A DNA stretch of 64,000 nt, taken from assembly GCA_009733775.1 (NCBI GenBank), contig WOGZ01000056.1, positions 1 through 64,000 on the forward strand, written 5' to 3'. Shown here piece by piece: positions 1 to 14,345 of this stretch. The position numbers were made by a program, and so were the translations under genes. The stretch is from Alectoria sarmentosa (lineage: Eukaryota; Ascomycota; Lecanoromycetes; Lecanorales; Parmeliaceae). The stretch's first letter is position 1. Each line of letters opens with the position of its first letter. The notes beneath the pieces are model-generated. The model saw only the letters and a list, made by a program, of their open reading frames with translations, was not told where the DNA came from and searched no databases.

Positions 1-51
<51 letters not shown>
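1..51. repeat. (TAA)n microsatellite
   Basis: The window opens with about 17 uninterrupted TAA units. It is a simple-sequence run at the edge of the AT-rich block. Confidence 0.95.
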
Positions 52-53
<2 letters not shown>

Positions 54-3000
54 TTATTATTTAATATAATCGTTAAAGTATACGAAAATAATAATTAAAA
101 TAAATAAATTATATTATAATTTAAATTCAAATAATTGAATTACTCAAAATTCTTTTAAATAATAATTTATTAATCGAGTTTTTTAATAAAAAGAAATTGA
201 ATTAATTGTATTCAAAATTTTAAATGCATATAAACGATTTTTTTAAAATAAATTTAATAACGAATAAATTAAATGTTTTTACGAATTTTGTTTTCATTTC
301 GATTAATGTGATAAATGTGAAAATAATCATTAAAATGTAAATTATCAACGTGAAAATTTACGATTTATTTTTTAATTTATTATAAACAAAACGAGTTTAT
401 TGCAATTTTTATTATAATTCGAAAAATGTTATTATAAAGAAAAATAATATATTAAAGAGACGAGTTTTTATTTAATTAATATTTATAAAAGTAAGATTAT
501 TAATTGTGAAATTTAATAAAGACGAAAAATTAATTAATTTTATTTATTAACATCTTTTAAATAAATAAAAAAAAGATTAATTTTGACTTTTCATTCAAAA
601 GAAAATCAAAGTTTAATTAATTTTGTAAAATACGATTCACTATTATTGTTAACAAAATTCAATAACATCGATATATATTTAATAATAATTGTTTTTGTTT
701 ATTTTGCGTTAATAGAATTTAATCGATTTCTTTTTATTAATTTTAAGTTAATTATAATTATAATTAACACAAATACGAAATACGCTTTTAATTAAAAATA
801 TAAGTTTTTTATTAAACGTCGTTTTATATTACGTTTTTTATCGAAAACATTTTTGAAATTTATTCAAATTTAAATTATTATAATTAACATTATTATTGAA
901 AATAAAGCGAACATATTTAAACGTCTTAAATAAATTCAAAAAATGTTATATATATAAAAGAATTATTTTATAATAAATATTAAAATATTAAAATAATCGA
1001 TCTCATCGAATATTTAATCGATTTTAAATTAAATATTAATTTTATTAAAAGATTTTTATTTTATTATATAATAAAAAAAAAAGTTTGTTAATCGAATTTT
1101 TTCGAAATTCGAGGATATTAAAATTATCGTATAACGTAATAATTTTTGAGATGTTAAAATTAAGTTTTTATCAAAAAAGAAAAGCTTTTCGTTTAAGCGA
1201 ATAATATATAATTTTATATTTTTTAATCGTTATATTATTAAATTAATATATTCAATACATTATTTTAAAGAAATAATCGATATTTTCATTATTTCGAAAT
1301 TTATAATTTATTTTATATTCGACGTTTCGAATTTATATTAAATTATTTTTATAAAAGTAGTGAATCGAAATAAGATTAAATTTTTTATATTTAATAATTA
1401 ATGAATATATTTAAAAATGAGTTAAAGATTTAAAAAAACATTTTATATTTATATTTAATTTGAAAATCTCATATTCGATTCTTTATTTAAAAAAATGTTA
1501 AAGATGTTAAAAAAAGAAAAAAAATTATCGAACGCTTTGCAAATCATGTTTTTTAAATATTTATAAACGATCATTAAATCGCTATTAAAGACTTCGATTT
1601 CATAATTACTTATTTATATAAAAAATAGTTTTCACGAATTGTTTTTAAATTTATTTATTTTATTAAATTCAAAATTTATATTTTTTTTAATAATTTCGAA
1701 TTTTTAAATTTTTAAAAAAATATTATTAATCAAAATTCTCTTTTAAACATTAAAAAAAAAATCGAAATTAATTTATATTAATAAATCGAAAGAAGTTGAA
1801 CGTTTTCTTATAATTAATTTCGTTTTTATAAATTTTCATTTTAAATCGAGCAATATATGTTTTAAAAATGAAAAAAGTTTATTTCGAATTTATATCGACG
1901 AAGCAAAAATTAAAAAAAATGTATCATAATAAAATGAAAAAATATAATAATAATTTTACGAAAACATTTTCAAAGAAATCTCGATTTAAGAAATTCATTA
2001 TTTAATATAAATATATCGAAAAAAATAACTTTATCTAAATTTGAAAATAATAATAAAAAATTAAAATCGTGAAATTAATAATTATCGAAAATGTTATAAT
2101 CGAAGTAAATTCGATTTTATAATTTTATTTCGCGATTAATGCTAATAATGAAACGATAAATAATTATCTTTTTTAATTATAAAATGTATTTTCAAATATC
2201 GAAGCATCGTTCAAGTTTTTGTTAAATGAAAAAATTATTATGTTTTTTTTATTTAAATTTAATAATGTTGAAAGTCGTTACGTGAACTTAAAAAGAAAAT
2301 ATTTAATAATAATTCGATGTTTTATTAAAACGAGATAATTAATTATTAATAATAAATATTCGATATTAATTTATAATAATTATAAAGTTTTAAAAAATAT
2401 TATAAAAAAAAAAAAAAAAAAAAAGATTATATCGCAAATTGAATAAATAAATTAAGAAAATACGATTTTAAATTACTATATCGTTTTTTTCGAAATTAAT
2501 ATATAAAGATAATCGATAATATAAATAAAATATTAATATAATTAACATTAATTAACAAAGTAAAAAATAAAGATATAATAATTATTATTATTATAAAAAT
2601 CGAATAACAAATTTAATCGTTTAAAATTGTTAAATAAATCGAGAATCGAATATTTAAATATATTAAATCTTTAATATATTATAAATTTATTAAATATTTA
2701 AAAGAAAATGAGAAAGCTTTAAAAAAATTCGAATTATTACGAAATCGAAAACATTATTTTTGAAATATAATAATATTTTATAAACTTTAATTATTACGAT
2801 ATATTTAAAATATTAAAATTTAAAGCATTTATTTTATTGAAGCGAAAATTTTTAAATTTTTATATATTATTTATGAAAATTATGATTATTACGTTATCGT
2901 TTTTATTTTCAACGTTTTAATAAATCGTGCTTATTAATTTATAAAAATAAAAAACATTTATTATTAATATCGAAATTATTATTTTTATTAATTACGATTT

Positions 3001-4176
3001 AAAAAGCTTATTAAAATAAATATATAAATAATTTAAATGTTCGAATTAAATTAAATATGAGAAATAAATTAAATCGAATTTATTATTTTTATTTATTCAA
3101 TTATAAAAGCTATTTATATATTATTAATTATTAATTATTTTAATCAATTTATATAAAATAAAGTTTATTAATAATATATTAATATTGAAATTGAAAATAT
3201 ATATAAAAATTACATTGTTTTAATTTTCGAATAATTACGAAAGATTTATTTTAATAATTTTATTTTATTTTATTAATAAATAAGTTTAATATATGCTTAA
3301 AAATTATGAAATAACGCGTTTTATAAGGTTAATAAATTATTTTTCATTTATCGACTTACTTAAATGAGTAATATAAAAAATAATAACATTTTTAATAAAA
3401 ATATATATTAAAAAAATAATAATAAATGATTAATCGCTGATTATTAAAAATGATATTCTTAAAATAAATATTAAATTTATCAAAATTCATAATTATTTTT
3501 TAGCGCAATTAATATTAAATTTCGAATTTTAATTATTTTATTTCGATATAAAGTTAATTTATTTATTTATTTATTTTAAAACATTATAAAAGTTATTCGC
3601 GCATTAATATTAAATTTATATTATTTTTAAAAATGAAAATAAGTTATTAATAATAAAAATAACTTTTTATTTACATTATTTTAAAAGTAAAAATATTCGA
3701 AAATCAAAAAATATTATAAGCGAGTAATTTAATAATAATGAAATATTGTATTGTAAATAAATAAAAAAATAAAAAGCTCGAATTTAAATGATTCGAATTT
3801 AAATTATTTATTCGAATTATAAAATATGATCTCAATAAAAATATACGCGAATTACATAAATCGAATATTGTAAAAAAATATTATACAAATAAACTGCTAT
3901 TATATTGTTAAAGATAATTTATATTTTTCGTTAAAATGCTTTTAATTACGTTATTACACGATATTAATTCGATAATTATTTTCAATAATCGATTAATAAA
4001 GAATAAATAAAACGATAAAGCTTTTATACTTTATTATTAACATTTTGTTTTAACAAATTTTTAACATTGTTAAAAAAATGAAAAAGAGAGTTATTAATAA
4101 TTGTTTAATTATTTCATCGATTAAAAAACATTAATCATTACAACATAATTATTATCTTTTTTATTTTATTATATAT

Positions 4177-4403
4177 TATTAAAATAATCGTATACGTTAT
4201 CTTTTGACGTTATAAAAAAATGTTGAAAATCAGTTTTTTGCGTAACGTATATAAGGTTAGTCTTAAAATTAATTTTAAGACCAGCTTTAAGATTAGTTGT
4301 GTCTTGATATTGTTTTAACGAATAAGCTTAAAAACACGATTTTCTCGTGTTTCTTACACACTTAATTAACTTATATATAATATTTATTATATATCTTTTA
4401 ATA
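4177..4403. repeat. Left LTR of element A
   Basis: Matches 16726-16939 in the same orientation over its whole length. The start is TATTAAAA instead of TGTTAAAA, a G-to-A change as expected from RIP. The segment aagcttaaaaacacgat is shared by both copies. Confidence 0.75.
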
Positions 4404-4879
4404 AATTATAAGCTCGATTTGTAACGATAAAAAAATAACGTTTATTCTCGCACTTTTTATATAAATATTTTATTAATAATAATTCAAAATAAATCATTAT
4501 TATATTGCGATAATTCGTTTTTTTTAACTCGTAACTTTCGACGAATTAAATTATCGTAATTCAAATATAAAAAATATCGAATCAAATTTTTTTATATAAA
4601 ACATTTCGTCTCATATCATCGAACATTTTATTTTTTCAAATTTCTTTACAAGAATACGAAGTTTCTTCGCATAAGGCAATTCGATTTTTTTATATAAATA
4701 TTTAATCTCATTTTATCGAATATTCTCTCTCAAATACAATTATAAAATATCGAATCAAGTTTCTTCGCATAAGGCATTTCGTTTTATATTATCGAATATC
4801 GCATTTTTTCAATTTTTTTTATATAAGATATTTCGTTTTATATTATCGAATATCGTATTTTTTTAAATTTTTTTATATA

Positions 4880-5000
4880 AACATTAAATCTCGAATTTAA
4901 CGAATTTTTTATAATAAAAAAAAGAAACAAATTTTTATCTTTTATTAAGTTTTTTATAATAAAAAGAAAAAAAAGTTTCAAATTTATCGAGCTTGTTATA
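4880..5000. repeat. Short tandem units inside element A (left part)
   Basis: Degenerate units of the form ttttttataataaaaagaaa followed by caaatttttat recur. The same unit type is repeated many times at 16240-16725, which supports both stretches being the interior of one element split by later insertions. Confidence 0.5.
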
Positions 5001-5053
5001 AATAAAAGAATTTAGTTTTAAAAAAAATAAAAAAAATATAAAAACACTCTCTT

Positions 5054-5231
5054 TATTAAAATTAATATAAAGTTTAAAATTATATAAATGTATATAACGA
5101 AAATAATAAGTTTAAAAAATTATGTAAAAGAAAGAAAGGTCGATTATATATAAGTTTTTAAATTATATTAAAGTCGATAAACTCGATAAAATTAAGTAAA
5201 CGATAAAGTTAAATAAAATACGCTCGTAACA
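5054..5231. repeat. Left LTR of element B
   Basis: 178 bp, ending in CGCTCGTAACA. The target-site copy CTCTT lies immediately to the left. Confidence 0.8.
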
Positions 5232-5399
5232 TTATTTTCTTTTTTAAGTAACGATAATCTTTATCGTTGTAACTCGATATAAATCTTCTTTATCGATAAT
5301 ATAAAGATTATAATTTTTATTAAACAAAATCGTTATGTATGTATACTCGTTAATTGAAAATATTAATAAAAATAAAGTTTCTTTTAATACTTTAATAAC

Positions 5400-6060
5400 G
5401 TTTTTCTTTTACGACGACGACGACGACGATAGTTTATTTTAAAAATTTAATTAATAATTCGTCGTAAATACGCTATTATAATATTAAAAAAAATTTATTT
5501 TAAAAACATTTGATAAAGAAATGAGAAAATGATAATCAAAAACGCAATTTAATATTTAAATAATATAAAATTAATATTCAAATTATAAAGAAATTTATAA
5601 AATGCGATTATTTAATTAATTCGAGTAAACGTTAAATTTTATTTAAATATCGTATATATTTTATTAAAGTATTTATGACTTTCTTCGTAAAAATATTATA
5701 TATACGATATTATATAAACGTTTTAACGATAATAGCGAAATTAATTGACGATATGATATATTTTCGAATATCATTTATGTATATATTAAAAAAAGCGTTA
5801 TATTTAATAAATTTGATATAACGCTATTATCGAATAATAAGTTTTTAATAATCGATTTTAATAATATCGAAAAATGAAATTTAAACGTATTTAATAATAA
5901 AGCTTTTAAAATAATATTTTCAGTAAAATTGAGTATTAATAAATTAAAATCGTAAAACGATATATTTTTGATAATGAAGAAAGATAACGTATTAAATTTT
6001 ATTTTCTTTTTTTTAATAGCGATATTCGCATCGTTAAATATTTTTTTAAAAATAAAAAAT
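5400..6060. repeat. Direct repeat C, left copy (probable LTR)
   Basis: Starts around a CGACGACGACGA run and matches 13565-14345 in the same orientation. Shared landmarks include aacgcaatttaat, aaatatcgtatatatttta, and the region around cagtaa/ga and tgagtrttaataaatt. The exact ends are not clear, so the LTR status rests on its symmetric nested position between B and L. Confidence 0.6.
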
Positions 6061-6525
6061 TGCATCAAATTAAATTTGTGAATCGTAATACTTTTAATAG
6101 CGAAAAAAGATGTTAATTTTTAACATTCGCGGCTTCGAATATGATTATAAAGTTTATTTTTAAAATTAAATATTTTTTCACAGTGATTGCAAGAGAATTT
6201 ATTATATATAATTATTTAATTATAATTTAATAATCAATTAATCGATGAAAATGAAATTGAATAAATAATGCATTTATGATATTTAATAAATAATTGCGAA
6301 GTTTTTTATATAATTAATTTGAAAGTTAATTAAATAAGTGATTCTTTTTTAAATTTGATAATTAATATTTTTATATATTTAATTGTTTTGATATTATATA
6401 TATGCTGCGTCGCGTAAACATTTTAAAAGTAATTATATAATATTTATTTTGCTCTCATTTATTAAGTGTTAAAAAACATTCGATGTATCGAATAATGTTT
6501 AAATATTTAAAGATAAATTCGATTG

Positions 6526-6728
6526 TGTTAAAAACTGCACGTTTAAACTGAAATAGTACTTTATACGTGATTTGAATGAAATTCTAATTATGAAGTTTTA
6601 AATATAAATGCATGCATATAAAAGTAAAAGATCAGATTATAACTTGGCACATTAATGTAAAATTGAGTTATAGAATTAATCTTAATTCATTCATGATGAG
6701 TCGTAATATCGAAAAACGAATTATAATA
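6526..6728 (-). repeat. 3' LTR of element L
   Basis: 203 bp, direct repeat of 13089-13291. It keeps several CA and TG dinucleotides (gcatgcatat, ggcacattaatg) that are changed in the other copy, so it is slightly less mutated. Confidence 0.88.
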
Positions 6729-7329
6729 TTATCTTTCTTTTAAAAATATAAACATTTTTATGATTGAGAAAAAATCGAGAAATAATCGAAAATTTGTGTT
6801 GTATTTTCCAAAAGTCTTTATTATAAGTTAATTAAGTTAAGAGAAATTTATCGTGCAATAACGATAACGGTGTTCGCATCCCTTCACAATTTTATTTATT
6901 TTTACGATTTCATAAATTGAAGGAAATTAAGTTTTTTTATTTTATAAGCGTAATAAAATATTAATAACGTAAAAAAAGATTTTCAATCGTGAAAAGTCTT
7001 GAAAAATGAATATAAATCGTTATGATTTGAATATTTGTGATGAAAATCTATTATCAAGTTTGAATAATCGATAACGTTCGTAAAAATTTATTATATAAGC
7101 GAATCATCGTTATCATTATAATCGATATATTTGATTTTGTATATTAAATAGCCTTTAAATTTTATTATAGAATCTTTTCATTTTTTATTTATTTTAAAGT
7201 CGAGAATCTTTTTCGTTAAATGATTCGCTTTTTTTTCGTTTATATGTATAAAGAAAAAAGGGGGTTATTTTTATTTAAATAAAAAATCATTAATGATGTT
7301 GTGTAACAATTAAGAATGAAAAATTGAAA

Positions 7330-10190
7330 AAACATTTTTTATCGTATTGGGCAGATTGAGTTCATATGTCGAATTGTTAATGATTTATACGATTTTGAAC
7401 GATCTTATGTTTTTATGATCAAGAGATTTATTGAATCTCGTAATTTTAATGTTTCGACAATTTAACATAATTAAATCGTTAAATCGTAATTTAAATGATG
7501 ATAAATGACGTCGATTTGTGTATTTTTTTTGAATATCTCGAATTTAAGTAAGTTTTTATCGAAGATGAATTTTCATCTTCTCAATTTTTTTTATAAAGTT
7601 ATTCGCAATTATGATATTCTTTTTCACTTTTTGAATTGCGTTAACATTTTATAATGTGAAAGATTCAATATCGAAATGAGATATGTATTTCTTTATAATT
7701 AAAAAAGGGGTAATTTTTATGAAAACGTTTTTAATTAAATTAATCTCAAATTTTGCAATAGATAAAAAGTTTATTTAATCTTTTTAATTATAATTTATAT
7801 ATATATAAAGATATTATTTTAATGCGAAGTTTGCGTTTTTTATTTAATCGTCAATTTTTGAATGAAATGTCGTGAAAAGCTTTAACTTTATATCAATTCT
7901 CGTACATAACCTTTATCAAAAATGAACGATAAATTGCGTATTTCGATTAAAGATGATAATTGACTAGTATTCTTTTTCTCTTTAAATTCATTTAAGAAAA
8001 ATTTATATCATAATCTTTACGTTTAAAGAGTTTAAAAATACGAATTTTTTTTTCTTTATTAATCGATTTATAATAATTATAATATGTTAATAATTTTTAT
8101 TATATTTATTGTAAATAATTAACGAGGTGATGAAGTTAACGAAAATGTTTTTTTAATATTGATTTAATACGAGAAAAGACTTGAGAAGTTTATGCTTTCT
8201 CTTTTTATAACTTTTAAATCGTTTATAAATATGATAATTATTTATAAATTTGAATACGATATTTATCATCTCGAGTTAATAATAATAAATGTTAACTTTA
8301 TTATATATGATAACACGTTTTATATAATCGCTTAATAACGAATCGTATATAAACTTAATTATTTATATCTTAAATTTCGCATTATTAAATACGTATAATC
8401 GTTTTTATACGTATAAAAGATCGTTTTTTAATTGACAATTTTTAAGTTTTAATCGAAGACCTTTTTTGATTAAGTTTTGAGAGATTCTTCTTTATTCGAT
8501 ATTTTTCGCAAAAATAATTCGTTAAAAAATCTCATTTTTTTCATATGAGTTTTTTATTTTTAATATGATCTTCGATTCGATAATGAAATTATTTGTTAAT
8601 TTTTTTATTAATTTTTCGATAAATGATTTTAAGATAGTTAACGATAATTTTTTTAATAGCTTTTCATCGTCGATGTCTCTTTTATTTAAATCGTAAATTA
8701 TAATTATTAAATTGCAAATCGTTTAAGGAATTTCGTTTAAAAACAAGGGCGCGAGATTCAATGTCTATTATATTTTCATCTTTAAATGTTTTGATTTTAA
8801 AAACATTTGATGCTGATGTTATTTTTTATCATTAATGTTATTTTTTAAAAGATCGTCGAATCGATAAATTAAGTTATCTGATTTGATGTTTTACTTTTTC
8901 GATTTATATGTGATACGAAAATTGAATTTAAAGAGAAACTTCGTTTAATGTGCTTATTTTCGATTTAATTACTTTGTTATTATAAAATATTCGAAATTTT
9001 TATCATTTGTGAAAATCTTGATTGAATTCTCGATAAATGTTTCGATTAATTTTGAATGTTATTTTTTAAAGGCACGTATAATGATTAATAACTCTTTATT
9101 ATAAATCTCGTAATTGCATTTTTAAGATGATATCTTTTTTGATATAAAAGCAATTGAATATAAAATGTCTTAATTATTCATTTAAAAAAGTATGATAATT
9201 ATTATATAATCGAAAGTATCGATCTCGATTCACGTTTTTTTATTAAAATCGAAATGAGTAAGAATAAACGCATTCGTAAAAGCTTTTTTTAATTTTTTAA
9301 ATGTTTTTTGTTTTGAATTGTTTAGTGTTTAAGGGAATATAAAAAACTTTTATTTGATACGTGTGAGATTGAATAATAAAGCAGCGATTTTGAAATATTC
9401 GTGTATAAATTTTTTATAGAAGTTCGCGAATTCGAGGAAGGTTTATATATTTTTAACGCATTTAAACGCCTTTTAATTTCGTATCATCTCAATTTTTTGT
9501 GAATTTATTTTGAGATCTTTGATGATTATGATTAATTCGAGATACTTTATTTATTTCGTGTGAAAATCACATTTGTTGATATTCAAATATAAATCAGCTT
9601 GTTATAATTTTTTAAAAACCTTTTTCACATAATCAATGTGTTTTTTTTTAATATTATTGTAAATTAAAATGTCGTTTAAATACGTAAAGTAGAATATATC
9701 GAGGTATTCGCGCAAAATATCGTTAATAAAAGCTTGAAAAATGTTTAACGCATTATATAGTTCGAAAAACATTATCACATATTCGAATAAGTTATATTTT
9801 GTTAAAAACGCTATTTTCTCTTCGTATTTTTTTTTAATTTTAATTTCATTGAATGCGGTAATTATGTCGAATTTAATATATTATTTGATTATATATAACT
9901 TTATTAAGATATTTCTTATCAATAAAAATGCATTTTGATTTCGAATAATTAAAATATTTAACGCACGATAGTTCACGCAAATGCGTAAATCATTATCGAA
10001 TTTCTTTATAATTAATATGAAAGTTGTATACGAAAAGATATTTGCTCGAATATAACCTTTTTTTAACATTTTCTCGATATAATCTTTAACAATTATGATT
10101 TATTTTTTTGATATTTTATAAACACGTTTAATAAATAATATTATCTTTAATTGCAATTCGATAAAATGATTCATCTTTTTATGAGATAAA
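7330..10190 (-). pseudogene. Ty3/gypsy pol relic (RT, RNase H, post-integrase region)
   Basis: Reading leftward in essentially one frame gives the reverse transcriptase core: KMLKKGYIRAN, DLRICVNYRALN, KFDIITAFNEIKI, NLFEYVIMFFELYNALNIF. The active-site box reads YLND instead of YLDD (about 9.68 kb). It continues with NINKCDFHTK, LEFANFYKKFI, then the RNase H part (AFTNAFILTHFDFNK, CNYEIYNKELLIIIRAF, TNDKNFEYF) to about 8.88 kb. Near 7.34-7.6 kb the segment after integrase is recognisable (DHKNIRSFKIV, YELNLPNTIKNVFSIF). Stops within the RT-RNase H stretch are mostly TAA where Trp or Gln stood, as RIP would leave. An open piece at 11961-12224 may be gag but is not recognisable. Confidence 0.85.
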
Positions 10191-13088
10191 AACTTATTAA
10201 CTTTTATCGAATTTTAAACGTTAATTCATTTATAATACATTTTGAGCATTTTGATTTTTAATTCTTTTAGTATAATTAAATCTTTTCGCAACTTTTGAAA
10301 AAATTTCTCGTAATTTTTTGATATGATAATTACGACGTTTGTCGTGAATTTTGAAAAACGATCTTCATTCTTTGATTCGTGTGTCAATCTTTTAAAATCT
10401 TTTGATTATATAATATATGTTTAATTGTTCTCTTTTTTCATTATGCGAATAAAAACATATATAAAAATCTCAATAATGTTAATCTCTTTTATGTATCTCT
10501 TTTTTTTTAAATTCGAAGATTTATTATAAATTGTGAAGGATTAATAATGTAATAAATAATTAATCGTGTAATAATTTGAATTAAAGATAAAAAATCTCTT
10601 TGCGAAGAATATTTGAGAATTATATATTTTCATTTATGATATTTTCAAAATAACATTATATTTATTTAATGAAATAATTAAAGATTATAATTTCTTAATG
10701 TGATTTTTTAACGTAAATTGAAATCGTGTTATATATATAATGTTCGATATTAACTTGTCGTCGATTAATCTTAATTTATATGATTTGATTAATGATATCG
10801 TTGATAATTTATATTTTTTGATATAATTTATGTTTACGAAGCTTTTTGTTGAAATTCTCGTATTTATTAAATAATTTATATTAATCGATTTTTTTTAAAT
10901 ATGTACGTATTTATAAAAATCAAATTGTTTTCTTTATTTCAATTTTTCGATGAAATCGCAAAAAAAAAAATGACGATAATGAGGTTTTTCGAATTCGTCG
11001 TTTATAATTGTTTTATTTTTTTGCGCATTTAATCTTCGATTTTTTTAAAGACGATTTTATTAAGAAAATTTAATTTCTCGAATTCAATTTAAAAAAAGGG
11101 TTTATATTTGTTTCTGAGATCTCGAATCCGAAAATTATCAATTTGATAATAATATTTTCTTTTATCGATTATTTAATAAGTTTATACGCGTCGAGAGCGT
11201 TGTCGTCGTAATGTTTATATTTAGATTTTAAACATTTATAATATCGTTTTTGCTTTTTCAACGCTTATGTTTGATATTTTAATATTTAATATCGATTTTC
11301 GAATCTTATAATGAATTGATTTTCTTTAATTCGAGAACGTGAATTTGATCTTATTAAAAAGCCTTTTCGATTTCTCGATGTTGTCGTAAATATTTCTTTT
11401 AATATTGTTTTTTTAAAAACAATCTCACGTGCTTTATCGTTGATTCGAAATTTTATATTAAATTGACGTAATCGAATTATGAGAACAAGAAAATCGATAA
11501 AGATAATATCATTTATAATCTTATTTTTTAATCGTCAAAAAATTAATCTCTTTAAATAATTTCGTTTTGATGAATTAATGAAATTTAAAAAAGTAATTTC
11601 AATAATAAAGCGAGCGTAAAAGATAGAGAAAAACTCTTTAAGATTTTTAATATTTATTATGAATTTAAGATTTTAAAATTTTATTTTCGCTCTTTATTCT
11701 CGATTAATTTTCGCGAATAATAAATTAAAATCGCATATTATTTTATTAGCATTAAGATAATAATTTGAGATCGTGATGTTAACAAATTTGACTTTGATTA
11801 TATTATAAACGACGTCTTTATAATAATCGCGAATATAATTAATTTTATTTTGCTTATTTAAGTATAATTTTCAATTATTACGAAATTTAAAGTTCAATTT
11901 TATATATCAAATTTTATAAAATTTGTTTTTTTTCGTGTCGTGAAACTTTTTAACGTTAAATTATTTATTTTTTAATTTGTCGAAAATAAAATCTGTTATA
12001 GTAAAAATGTTATAATAAAAGATTTTATATGCTATCTTAAATGTCGTTATATTTATCGATATTATAACACGCTTAATGAGTTTAAAGCGTCGATTATTAT
12101 CAAAATTTATATATTTTATTTCTTTAAAAATTTTCTCGATAATAATCTTTGCGCTTAATTTCTTTTTGAAATTAAATATTTTTTCAATTCGATTGTCAAT
12201 CAAGTCGCGATATTTCTTTCGCAAATGTCGTAATCTTTTAATTTCTTTTTGTTATTTTTTCAACATAATAAAAGATTTTTTCAATTGTTGCGTTATAAAT
12301 GTAAAATGTTATTTGTTAAAGTGAACATTTTAAATGAGATTTGAAATTTATTCGTGATAAACAACGATATTGATAATCATCGTTCGAATCGCGTTATATC
12401 ACTCTTTTGAATGTTGAGAGACGCTCTTTAAAAAGCGTTTATTGATTTACACTTTCTTAAACAAAGTTTTTTTATCTTTATTTTCGACATTAATGTTTTT
12501 GAATAACACGAATTTTTTTTCGAATTCGTTTGATTCAATTGTGTATCATCGCGATTTGTCGCGAAATTTGTTTTTTTTTTTTCTTGATGAATGTTTTTTA
12601 CGATTCGAATCTTCTAATTTTTCGAATCATAATAAAAATGTTTTTTATATAAGATTTAATTGAATAATTTAACTTTGAGAGAAATTTAATATATTCTTTA
12701 TAAATTTTTGAGATATAAGAAACGAAGAATTGAAGGTCTTAATTTTGTTTCTCGTTGACTTCTTTGATGAGACATCTTTTATTATTATTAAAGTCGATTC
12801 TTTTTTAATCTTAATAAAATTTCTTTTTGTGTAAAATTTAAGTATGAAATTTCGTATATTTATGTGTAATAAGTGAACTTTATTCGATTTCGTGTGTCTG
12901 ATTAGCGAATGAATTTAAACTCGATTTATTTATTTTTCGTTTTCGTTAACGTCGAATGCGTCGATATTATGATAATAATGTTATTGTATTTACGTAATGC
13001 GCACGCATAGTAAAGCTTATACGCGTATTCGTTTTGATTCGATAATTAGCTTATAAGTTATTATTATTTAAAAAGATAATTAAAATTA

Positions 13089-13291
13089 TGTTAAAAACTG
13101 CACGTTTGAATTGAAATAGTATTTTATACGTGATTTAAATGAAATTCTAATTATGAAGTTTTAAGTATAAATGCATGTATGCAAAAGTAAAAAATTAAAT
13201 TATAACTTGATACGTTAATATAAAATTGAGTTATAAAACTAGTCTTAATTTATTTATAGTGAATCGTAATATCGAAAAACGAATCATGATA
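13089..13291 (-). repeat. 5' LTR of element L
   Basis: Direct repeat of 6526-6728, same length. It is the 5' LTR because pol runs leftward. Confidence 0.88.
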
Positions 13292-13564
13292 ATTACGATA
13301 AGATTTTTAAGTTGTAATATAAGTAATTTATATAATTATGAAATAAAAGTAATAAAACGTTTTTCGTATATAAAATAAATAATAATTATGATTAATGTAA
13401 TAAATTGATAATTTAATAAAAAGTTCGATATTAATAAAATAGCGATAAAGAGATTTTTAAAATTTCAATATTATAAAAACGAATTTGAAAGAAAAGTAAT
13501 AATTGCTTTTTATAAATAAATATAAGATTTTAAATAAAAATATAATAAATATCGTAATAGCATT

Positions 13565-14345
13565 TTTTTTTCGAGGGCGACGACGATATCGATATCGTAT
13601 TTAAAACGTTAGTTGATAATTTTATCGCGAGTTTAATATTATAACATCATAAATTTTTAAAAATAAAAAAGATTGATATAAAAATAAACAAATAATAATC
13701 ATAAACGCAATTTAATGTTTTAATATAATAATTATTTAAATTCAATATCGCAATTATAAAAAGATTTATAAAATAATACGATTTAATTAATTCGAATACT
13801 TTTGAGTCGTAAACGTTAAACTTTATTTAAATATCGTATATATTTTAATAATGATTTAAGTAATTTTTTTTATAAAATATTATATATATAATATCGAACG
13901 AGATTATCAACTACGACATTAAAATTAATCGACGACACGATATACTTTCGAATATCGTTTATATATATATTAATAAAAGTGTTATACTTGATAGATTTTA
14001 TATAACGTTGTTATTGAGTAATAAGTTTATAAACGATCGTTTTTATAATAGCGAAAAAACGAATTTGAGGCGTATCTTTTAAGTAGAGAATTAATTTAAA
14101 TCGTTCAAAAATAATATGTTCGAGGTTTTGCCGAATCGTACACTGATTAATATTATATATTTTTTACTATTAATGTTAATATATAATAGTTACTGAAGAT
14201 CACGAATTTAAGTTTTTCGAAGTTAAATCGTATATTGTTTTAACGATGTTAGGTTTTTCAGTAAGACTGAGTGTTAATAAATTTGATTAATATGTGATTT
14301 TACTTTTGATTGCGAAGGTCTTTTCAACGTCGATATTTTTTTAAA
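13565..14345. repeat. Direct repeat C, right copy
   Basis: Matches 5400-6060. It carries about 100 bp not present in the left copy (around 14100-14210), a patch with more CA/TG than its surroundings, including gaggttttgccgaatcgtac. Confidence 0.6.

Larger units (their letters stand above)
6526..13291 (-). mobile_element. Innermost Ty3/gypsy LTR retrotransposon L (decayed)
   Basis: About 6.8 kb bounded by 203-bp direct repeats 6526-6728 and 13089-13291, both starting TGTTAAAAACTGCACGTTT. The pol relic reads on the minus strand. Consistent with that orientation, the bases next to the left repeat (6729-6741) are a pyrimidine run on the plus strand, i.e. a polypurine tract just upstream of the 3' LTR on the coding strand. 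A target duplication is uncertain: ATTG at 6522-6525 versus ATTA at 13292-13295. The element is the youngest of the nest but fully inactivated. Confidence 0.88.

Noticed and set aside
2280..2470. Possible pogo/Tc1-type transposase relic in the AT block
   Set aside because: Only a vague resemblance of one short stretch; following residues do not align with that family.
6522..13295. Perfect target-site duplication for element L
   Set aside because: A 5-bp match is absent; only ATTG/ATTA at 4 bp fits if one G-to-A is allowed, so I do not use it as evidence.
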